Positions 1 through 4,815 of a stretch of 9,425 bases of DNA are shown here, piece after piece. The stretch is taken from positions 1 to 9,425 of the forward strand of contig JAKSDL010000536.1 in the NCBI GenBank assembly GCA_022360105.1, read 5' to 3'. Both the position numbers and the translations under genes were made by a program. Origin of the DNA: Pseudomonadota bacterium. GTDB taxonomy: Bacteria; SAR324; XYD2-FULL-50-16; JAHJRI01. Below the pieces are notes generated by a model. That model was not told the DNA's origin. It did not search any database and was given only the letters and a program-made list of their open reading frames with translations. Position 1 is the stretch's first letter. Each line of letters opens with the position of its first letter.

Positions 1-110
1 AAAATGCAAGTTTGTTGGAGGTAAATTGCTTTGAGTATTGATATAACCTGTCGGCGGGGTCGTAGCCCCGCCCTACCATCTACCCGCAAATTCAATCAAA
101 ACGTCGCATT
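1..110 (+). repeat. Long direct repeat, copy 1 (may extend left of window)
   Basis: Bases 1-79 are identical to 260-338, and the next 31 bases (80-110) still match 339-369 at roughly two thirds of positions. The repeat contains an AT-rich inner part (1-50), a GC-rich palindrome (53-77) and a less conserved tail. Because identity starts at base 1, the true left edge may lie outside the window. No coding potential is apparent. It looks like part of a repeated non-coding element rather than a gene duplication. Confidence 0.9.
53..77 (+). repeat. REP-like palindromic element, type A, copy 1
   Basis: A 7-base GC arm (53-59, GGCGGGG) is followed by a 6-base loop (TCGTAG) and the perfect complementary arm (66-72, CCCCGCC), ending with CTACC. 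The same 25-mer is at 312-336 and 3056-3080. Size, GC richness and intergenic placement match REP-type (repetitive extragenic palindromic) sequences; no transposase is visible nearby. Confidence 0.85.
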
Positions 111-183
111 TAATTTGGTTGGTGGAGCCGTAGTTCCAATGTGTTTAGTTGAGGCATAATTCTAGTTATCTCTGGGAACGAAC

Positions 184-208
184 GGTAGGGCGGCCCTACG
201 TGGCCGCC
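184..208 (-). repeat. REP-like palindromic element, type B (inverted)
   Basis: Read on the minus strand, this 25-mer matches the type A element except at five positions. Four of these are two base pairs of the stem that have swapped G-C for C-G on both arms, so the hairpin is kept; the fifth change is in the loop. It lies 103 bases left of the type A copy at 312-336 in inverted orientation. The plus strand also contains the short palindrome GTAGGG-CGG-CCCTAC. Confidence 0.75.
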
Positions 209-259
209 GGGGGATTTGATTGGGAGAAGTAACAAGGAAGGAAAAGACGGATCTTCGAT

Positions 260-369
260 AAAATGCAAGTTTGTTGGAGGTAAATTGCTTTGAGTATTGA
301 TATAACCTGTCGGCGGGGTCGTAGCCCCGCCCTACCATTTGTCCGCAGACTCAATCAAATCTTTGCATT
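260..369 (+). repeat. Long direct repeat, copy 2
   Basis: This is the second copy of the repeat at 1-110: 79 identical bases (260-338), then a diverging tail. It lies just downstream of the modC stop and overlaps the right half of the paired REP unit. The identical stretch suggests a recent duplication or active homogenisation. Confidence 0.9.
312..336 (+). repeat. REP-like palindromic element, type A, copy 2
   Basis: Identical 25-mer to 53-77, with perfect 7-base GC arms around a 6-base loop. It lies about 75 bases past the modC stop, so in the leftward modABC transcript it would form a stable hairpin that could protect or end the mRNA. No T-run follows, so I do not call it a classical terminator. 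Confidence 0.85.
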
Positions 370-410
370 GACTTGAGTATGGTATATACGTTGGTGAAGC
401 AGGGTATTAA

Positions 411-1115
411 CTAACCAACCAAATCAAAAGAAGCAGCAGGCAAGGGCATTGTTCCGGCCTCATTGATCGATTTTTTCTTTACCCCAAGCTCATTTTCCAC
501 GATCAGAATATCATCGGTCAGTTGTCTGATCTCTTCCAGAGAATGGCTGACATAGATGATAGGTACAGACATGGTTTTTGAAATCTCTGAAATAAAGGGC
601 AAGAGCTCCTGTTTCATTTTTAAATCCAGTGATGCCAGGGGCTCATCCATTAATAGCAGATTTGGACTCATTAACAGTGCTCTGCCAATGGCCACACGTT
701 GCTTTTCTCCACCGGACAGCTTTCCCGGAAAGCGATGCAGCAGCTTTTCAATTCTCAGTAAATGGATCACTTCATCAAAGCAGATTTTTCTCCGGTCGTT
801 GCGGACCAGTTTTCTACCATAATTAAGGTTGGTTCTTACTGAAAAATGGGGAAAGAGTCGTCCTTCCTGAAATACGTAACCAAAGCGTCTTTTTTCAGAG
901 GGTATATCGATCTTGAGATAGGAATTATAGATCCACTCGCCGTTGAAAATAATCTTCCCGGAAGAAGGTTTGAGCAATCCGGCCAGCATGTTGATAATAC
1001 TTGTTTTACCTGATCCGGAAGGACCGTACAGTGCCAGAATGCCGTTTCCTTTGACTGAAAAATTCACCCGAATATCGTTCGCTGCTAACTTCTTATGCAA
1101 TGTGGCTTGTAACAT
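411..1115 (-). CDS. modC: Molybdate ABC transporter ATP-binding protein ModC (short form without TOBE domain)
   Basis: This is the ATPase that drives molybdate import through ModB on the inner face of the membrane. In 234 residues it shows a Walker A motif GPSGSGKTS (31-39), the Q-loop glutamine (Q83), the ABC signature LSGGEKQR (133-140), Walker B LLLMDEP (153-159) and the switch histidine (H191). It is last in the leftward modABC operon, three bases after the modB stop. Typical ModC proteins are about 350 residues and end in a TOBE/Mop-like oxyanion-binding domain. This one stops about 40 residues after the switch histidine, so that domain is absent. Motifs alone do not separate ModC from related sulfate or tungstate ATPases; the modA-modB context decides. 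The gene looks intact rather than frameshifted. Confidence 0.9.
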   Translation of the reverse strand: MLQATLHKKLAANDIRVNFSVKGNGILALYGPSGSGKTSIINMLAGLLKPSSGKIIFNGEWIYNSYLKIDIPSEKRRFGYVFQEGRLFPHFSVRTNLNYGRKLVRNDRRKICFDEVIHLLRIEKLLHRFPGKLSGGEKQRVAIGRALLMSPNLLLMDEPLASLDLKMKQELLPFISEISKTMSVPIIYVSHSLEEIRQLTDDILIVENELGVKKKSINEAGTMPLPAASFDLVG

Positions 1116-1118
1116 GGC

Positions 1119-1811
1119 TTAACCTTTTAATTTCGAGCGATATATTTTTGTGCTGTATTCGGAAACAAGCAGAGCCAGCATAGCTGTTGCTATTGAGATT
1201 AGACAAAGTCTCATGGCACCTGCTTCTCCCTCTGGTGTTTGAATCAGGTTATACAAAGTTAAGGGCAGTGTATTGGTTTGTCCGGGAATATTTGAAGCAA
1301 AGGTGATAGTTGCCCCAAACTCACTAATACTTCTGGCAAAAGCCATCATGGCACCGGATACAATACCCGGGATAATCAATGGTATTGTTACGGTAAAAAA
1401 CACCCTGAATGAGCCCGCCCCTAATGTCTTCGCTGCCGCTTCCAATCCCCTGTCCATACTTTCCAGGGAAATCCGAACTGCCCTGACCAGAAGCGGAAAC
1501 GCAATGATTCCGGAAGCCAGTGCAGCACCTTTCCAGTTAAAGGTCAGGGTGATTCCTAACCAGTTGTAAAGGATTTTTCCCAGAACGCCGTTTCTTCCCA
1601 GTAGCAACAGGAGTAAATAGCCAGTTACTACCGGGGGAATAACCAAAGGTAAATGAACCAGTCCGTTTAAAAGGGATTTTCCTGCAAACTCATATCGATT
1701 CAGTACCCAGGCCAGAAAAATTCCCAGGGGAAGGCTAAAACCAACTGACACCAGGGATACCTTCAAACTTAAAAACAATGCCTGTAATTCCAATGGAGTC
1801 AGCCAGTTCAT
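1119..1811 (-). CDS. modB: Molybdate ABC transporter permease ModB
   Basis: This is the inner-membrane channel subunit of the molybdate importer. The 230 residues are strongly hydrophobic, with about five or six membrane spans. They include the cytoplasmic EAA loop (about 123-145, LEAAAKTLGAGSFRVFF) that docks on the ATPase, with its conserved glycine at G131. The ISEFGATI segment near 162-170 is typical of ModB/CysT-type permeases. The length is normal for ModB. The start codon overlaps the modA stop (ATGA, 1808-1811) and there is no strong ribosome-binding site, so translation is probably coupled to modA. modC follows three bases after its stop. Molybdate rather than tungstate or sulfate is inferred from ModA and the nif context. 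Confidence 0.92.
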   Translation of the reverse strand: MNWLTPLELQALFLSLKVSLVSVGFSLPLGIFLAWVLNRYEFAGKSLLNGLVHLPLVIPPVVTGYLLLLLLGRNGVLGKILYNWLGITLTFNWKGAALASGIIAFPLLVRAVRISLESMDRGLEAAAKTLGAGSFRVFFTVTIPLIIPGIVSGAMMAFARSISEFGATITFASNIPGQTNTLPLTLYNLIQTPEGEAGAMRLCLISIATAMLALLVSEYSTKIYRSKLKG

Positions 1812-2590
1812 GGTAAGTTAGTGTCAAATCCGTGTTTTTTAAAGATGCCTTTTGCCCGGGTTGATTTTAAAAAAGACAGAAACTGTTTTGATTCCTTCCG
1901 TTCTTTTTTATTAACCAAAGCACAAAGATATACAATGGGCGGATGACTGGTCTTAGGAAAATACCCTACGATATTGACCTTTTGGGAGATAAAAGCATCT
2001 GTCTGATAAACGATTCCAAAAGGGACTTCGTGTCGTTCAACCAGCATTAATGCTGCGCGAACATCCTTAGTTCGCGCGATTTTGGAGACCAGTCCGGGCC
2101 ACATTCCGAGGTTTTGTAGCGATTTCTTTGCATACATTCCCACTGGTGTGTGATCAGGGTTGGCCATAGCCAGATATCCCTCTCCCAGCATTGCGTTCAA
2201 ATCAAGGGAAGCATCGATATCTGCATTGATCGGATTTTGCGACGACGAGATCAGAACCAGGGTATTGGTGAAGAGTATTTCTTTTGTTGAAGGTTTGATC
2301 AGATTCTTTTTCTCAAGATAATCCATCCACTTCAAATTGGCTGATATGTAGAGATCTGTCGGTGCACCTTGTTCGATTTGTCTGGCAAGTGTTGAGGATG
2401 CAGCAAATGAAGTCGTGACGCTGATTCCATGAATCTCTTCAAATTCAGCTGTGGCATCCAGCATGACGTTGGTTGTGGATGCAGCAGCAAAAACCAGCAG
2501 GCTGTTTTTTGCTGCTGCCAGTAAAACTCCTGATGTGGATAACAAGATTAAGGCAAGCAGTCCGGTTTTTAACATTGGTCGAATAATCAT
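1808..2590 (-). CDS. modA: Periplasmic molybdate-binding protein ModA
   Basis: This is the high-affinity periplasmic receptor that hands molybdate to ModBC. Its 260 residues start with a positively charged N-terminus and a hydrophobic core (about 8-27), a signal peptide with likely cleavage after the LLAAA stretch. ModA landmarks follow: VFAAASTTNVM (33-43, oxyanion-binding loop), GAPTDLYISAN (75-85) and a PVGMYAKKSL segment near the middle. It is the first gene of a leftward operon. The start at 2590 has an AAGGA ribosome-binding site six bases upstream; the internal ATG five codons later is less well placed. A possible sigma-54 promoter lies at 2626-2641. Molybdate feeds FeMo-cofactor synthesis, which fits the nif genes next door. 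Specificity for molybdate over tungstate cannot be read from the sequence. Confidence 0.92.
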   Translation of the reverse strand: MIIRPMLKTGLLALILLSTSGVLLAAAKNSLLVFAAASTTNVMLDATAEFEEIHGISVTTSFAASSTLARQIEQGAPTDLYISANLKWMDYLEKKNLIKPSTKEILFTNTLVLISSSQNPINADIDASLDLNAMLGEGYLAMANPDHTPVGMYAKKSLQNLGMWPGLVSKIARTKDVRAALMLVERHEVPFGIVYQTDAFISQKVNIVGYFPKTSHPPIVYLCALVNKKERKESKQFLSFLKSTRAKGIFKKHGFDTNLP

Positions 2591-2625
2591 GGTCTTTCCT
2601 TGTTCGAGTTTTTGTTACCCTAATC

Positions 2626-2641
2626 AGCAGATTGTGTACCA
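2626..2641 (-). promoter_or_regulatory. Candidate sigma-54 (-24/-12) promoter of modABC
   Basis: On the minus strand the sequence TGGTACACAATCTGCT matches the TGGCAC-N5-TTGCA consensus at 8 of 11 positions, with the essential GG and GC correctly spaced. Transcription would begin near 2615, about 25 bases ahead of the modA start. GG-N10-GC pairs arise by chance every few hundred bases, so this is suggestive only; the NifA-like site at 2760-2775 at a suitable distance supports it. Confidence 0.4.
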
Positions 2642-2759
2642 GTGTGATTTTTATGAGAGGGGATAAGGTATAACATCCCATCAACCGGAGTTTAATAGCG
2701 AGTATCCGGTTTGAAAGAGATAATTAATCAGACCAGGCCATGTCGGAGCCTGAACATTT

Positions 2760-2775
2760 TGTCGGATTCCCGACA
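2760..2775. promoter_or_regulatory. Candidate NifA upstream activator site inside a palindrome
   Basis: The sequence TGTCGGATTCCCGACA fits the NifA site pattern TGT-N10-ACA and lies within a longer inverted repeat (2759-2765 and 2770-2776, 7-base arms). It is about 150 bases upstream of the inferred modABC transcription start, a usual distance for an enhancer of sigma-54 promoters, and about 390 bases upstream of the inferred nifLA start. The GTCGG motif recurs nearby (2742, 2783), so it could instead belong to a local repeat or another regulator. Confidence 0.35.
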
Positions 2776-2879
2776 ATTTGTAGTCGGTGGGTCGTGAAAA
2801 TGAGAATGACAAAATTGCCATTGGTTTTAAGAGTTTGGGTGGTTTTGTCAAAATTGTCATAAAATCACCAGGGAGAATT

Positions 2880-2894
2880 CTCGAATGATTCGAG
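2880..2894. repeat. Short perfect palindrome
   Basis: CTCGAAT-G-ATTCGAG is a perfect inverted repeat with 7-base arms and a single central base. It stands just left of the interrupted type B REP element, between modA and nifL. It could be an operator or part of the repeat cluster; nothing decides between these. Confidence 0.5.
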
Positions 2895-2902
2895 TACAAA
2901 CC

Positions 2903-2950
2903 GGTAGGGCGATTCTTTGCTGCGAGTCTCGCAAATTCAGCGTGGCCGCC
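2903..2950 (-). repeat. REP-like element type B, with enlarged loop
   Basis: The outer parts (2903-2911 and 2941-2950) match the type B element at 184-208 exactly, but its central 6 bases are replaced by 29 bases (2912-2940). The inserted piece contains its own perfect palindrome, TGCGAG-T-CTCGCA (2921-2933). The element faces the type A copy at 3056-3080 in inverted orientation. Confidence 0.7.
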
Positions 2951-3055
2951 GGGGGATTGGTTAAAGGTAAGAGTCAATAATTTGCATGATGGGGTTTGTG
3001 GAAAAATGGGGATCTGAGCGCGGTATCTTTGAGTGAAGATGTGTTCTGGACTGTT

Positions 3056-3080
3056 GGCGGGGTCGTAGCCCCGCCCTACC
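3056..3080 (+). repeat. REP-like palindromic element, type A, copy 3
   Basis: Identical to the 25-mers at 53-77 and 312-336, with perfect 7-base GC arms around a 6-base loop. The base just before the shared GGCGG differs (T here, C in the other two copies), marking the left edge of the conserved core. Confidence 0.85.
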
Positions 3081-3134
3081 GTTAGATTCTCGAACCACAG
3101 CCTCGTACACTATACCACCTGCGGTTCAATCCAA

Positions 3135-3150
3135 CGGAATGTTTTCTGCA
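3135..3150 (+). promoter_or_regulatory. Candidate sigma-54 (-24/-12) promoter of nifLA
   Basis: CGGAATGTTTTCTGCA keeps the essential GG and GC at the right spacing and matches the -24/-12 consensus at 7 of 11 positions. The start of transcription would fall near 3161, about 44 bases ahead of the preferred nifL start. The nifLA operon of Klebsiella is transcribed from an NtrC-activated sigma-54 promoter. I see no clear NtrC site upstream here and no convincing sigma-70 promoter. Confidence 0.35.
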
Positions 3151-3195
3151 GAAGGTTTCCGATAATTTTATGTTCCGGCTTTTTAAATTATTATG

Positions 3196-3201
3196 AGGAG
3201 G
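3196..3201 (+). promoter_or_regulatory. Ribosome-binding site that selects the nifL start
   Basis: AGGAGG stands three bases before the ATG at 3205 (the match continues one base to AGGAGGT). The in-frame ATG at 3193 lies just before this motif and has only AT-rich sequence ahead of it. I therefore prefer 3205 as the start, though the short spacing leaves some doubt. Confidence 0.6.
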
Positions 3202-3204
3202 TCC

Positions 3205-4815
3205 ATGTCCACTTTCACCAGTCTGGAAAGTTTTAGTTCCACACGATTCGCTATTCGAGCCTGGGAGCCTGCAAACCCGGCAACTGATTTGCTGAAGGAG
3301 CAGATCCTGGATTTTCTGGATATTGTTGAAGCGCAAAACGGACAGTTGCTTGAGGTATGCAATGCGCAGAACAATGAGCAGAAACAACTGGAAATGGCGC
3401 TGTGCAATACTGAAGATGCCATCAGCATTGCTTCAGCGAATGGTCTTATCAGAATGGTCAACCCCTCATTTGAAAAACTGGTTGGGATTGCCGGTCCCAA
3501 GCTTATTGGTCAAAATCATGATATCTTCTGGTCTGCCGAGGTTTTGAACAAGGTTGATAATATGAAAACTGCCATTGGAAAAGGCTGTGATTGGCGGGGA
3601 GAACTCTCGCTTTGCAGCAATGACGGAAATAATTATGACGTTCAGGCGTCAGTCGTTCCGATTGTAAAACCAACGGGGGAGATATCCCATTTTGTCTATA
3701 CGCTTCATAACATTACAGAAAGAAAAAAGCTCGAAAATAACATACGGCGTCAATCGCAATTCCTGGAAAAAGTGATCAACCTGAATCCCAGTATGATCAT
3801 GATCCTGGATGAAAATGGGGAATGGATATTGGATAACCTGGCCGCCAAAACCTTGATCAGCGATTATGGAGAAGGAGCCAGGAACAAGATATCCAGCCAG
3901 ATATTACTTTTCATCAGGAGCCGTAAAAACAATACATCGCAAAAATTAAAGTTACAGTGGCCAAACGGTACGGAAAGAATATTTCTAATGAAACATGAAG
4001 AAATTCCCGCTAAATACCTGTTGCCGGAAAGCGACAAAAAAACAAGCTATCTGATCACCCTGTCTGACATTACAGCAAATGAAAAAACCAATCGTGAAAA
4101 CCTGGTCAGACAAAAGGCTCTGCTGGCCTCGCGAATCGAAAGAAACATGATTCAAGGCGAGTTCATTAACGGCTTTATTTATCACCTGCAAAAACCTCTT
4201 AATATTTCGAAAGCTGCCATTTCAAGGGTTCAAGCTGCGGTAAACAATAACCGTTTTGACAAGGTGGAACAGGCTGTATTGCTGATGCGAGAAGAACTGG
4301 AGTTTCTGGAAAAGGAGCTAAACAAGTTTCGCATCATTCCACAAACGCGACCCTCTTCAAATGAATGGACCGGATCATCCGAACTGGTCGATGCTATCAA
4401 GGTTCTCTATTTTAAACAATTTCAAGAGTCATTAATTGGAGTATCGGCCAGCGATATAGACAATGATTCATGCTTTCCCCTGCCGTACGAAATCATGCAG
4501 TTGATATTGAAAATACTGATAGATAATGCGTTTGAATCAATGTGCGAATCCGGCAAAGATGTCCGTGTGAAAGTTACGTTTTCCAAAGGTTCGGACTGCA
4601 TGCTTTTAACAGTTGAAGATAGTGGTCCTGGTATCGGTCAAAACGAAAGATACAAGATATTTGAACCTTTTTATACATCCAAACAAAATCATTCCGGACT
4701 TTCCCTGACCGTACTTCATCAATTGATAAACAGCATTCACGGTAATGTGGAGTTGTCCGGATCGATCATGGGTGGAGCCAAAATAACACTCTATTTTCCA
4801 GTGGAGACTGCATGA
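3205..4815 (+). CDS. nifL: NifL-like sensor protein, partner of NifA
   Basis: The product is probably a cytoplasmic flavoprotein-type sensor that restrains NifA when oxygen or fixed nitrogen is high. From the 3205 start it has 536 residues, like other NifL proteins. An N-terminal helical lead is followed by PAS1 (about 62-176), PAS2 (about 185-290), a helical H-like region (about 300-375) and a GHKL ATPase-type domain (about 390-536). The region YLITLSDIT...LNIS (about 282-335) closely resembles the matching part of Azotobacter NifL. The N box (IDNAFESM, 439-446), G1 box (EDSGPGI, 471-477) and F box (FEPFYTSK, 486-493) are present; the glycine-rich G2 box is degenerate. The position of the usual phospho-accepting histidine is tyrosine (Y326), with a histidine next to it. 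The stop overlaps the nifA start (ATGA). An orphan PAS histidine kinase is the alternative; context and H-region similarity favour NifL. Confidence 0.8.
   Translation: MSTFTSLESFSSTRFAIRAWEPANPATDLLKEQILDFLDIVEAQNGQLLEVCNAQNNEQKQLEMALCNTEDAISIASANGLIRMVNPSFEKLVGIAGPKLIGQNHDIFWSAEVLNKVDNMKTAIGKGCDWRGELSLCSNDGNNYDVQASVVPIVKPTGEISHFVYTLHNITERKKLENNIRRQSQFLEKVINLNPSMIMILDENGEWILDNLAAKTLISDYGEGARNKISSQILLFIRSRKNNTSQKLKLQWPNGTERIFLMKHEEIPAKYLLPESDKKTSYLITLSDITANEKTNRENLVRQKALLASRIERNMIQGEFINGFIYHLQKPLNISKAAISRVQAAVNNNRFDKVEQAVLLMREELEFLEKELNKFRIIPQTRPSSNEWTGSSELVDAIKVLYFKQFQESLIGVSASDIDNDSCFPLPYEIMQLILKILIDNAFESMCESGKDVRVKVTFSKGSDCMLLTVEDSGPGIGQNERYKIFEPFYTSKQNHSGLSLTVLHQLINSIHGNVELSGSIMGGAKITLYFPVETA

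Larger units (their letters stand above)
184..336. repeat. Paired inverted REP unit (BIME-like), 153 bases
   Basis: The unit begins with GGTAGGGCGG and ends with its reverse complement CCGCCCTACC, formed by type B on the left and type A on the right. A similar pair is at 2903-3080, with nearly the same spacing between elements (103 and 105 bases) but only weak similarity of the interior. I see no target-site duplication at the edges. It could be a BIME (paired REP unit) or a small non-autonomous element moved by a transposase elsewhere in the genome. Confidence 0.6.
2903..3080. repeat. Second paired inverted REP unit (BIME-like), 178 bases
   Basis: A type B element (2903-2950) and a type A element (3056-3080) face each other across 105 bases, nearly the same arrangement as 184-336. 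The unit begins with GGTAGGGCG and ends with CGCCCTACC. The interior is only weakly similar to the first unit, for example CTTTGAGT near its right end. It sits in the modA-nifL intergenic region and ends 55 bases before the candidate nifLA promoter, so it could insulate the two divergent transcripts. Confidence 0.55.

Noticed and set aside
312..336. Rho-independent terminator for modC
   Set aside because: The GC-rich hairpin is strong but lacks a following T-run, and identical copies occur where no transcript end is expected.
1..369. CRISPR array
   Set aside because: Only two long repeat copies are present, with no regular short repeats or unique spacers, and no cas genes nearby.
1273..1569. 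Plus-strand frame of 98 codons within modB
   Set aside because: It is antisense to well-conserved permease sequence and appears to be a by-product of its codon pattern.
2591..2700. ModE operator in front of modA
   Set aside because: The TATAAC at 2670-2675 recalls half of a ModE site, but the second half and the long dyad are missing.
2736..2751. Second rightward sigma-54 promoter
   Set aside because: GG-N10-GC is present, but the rest of the consensus is poor and it is over 450 bases from nifL.
2681..2977. Open frame of 98 codons on the minus strand between modA and nifL
   Set aside because: It runs through palindromes and a REP element, has no recognisable domain or ribosome-binding site, and its composition looks like translated repeat DNA.
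3082..3500. Overlapping minus-strand frames of about 100 codons at the start of nifL
   Set aside because: They lie opposite the clear NifL-like coding sequence and show no protein family features.
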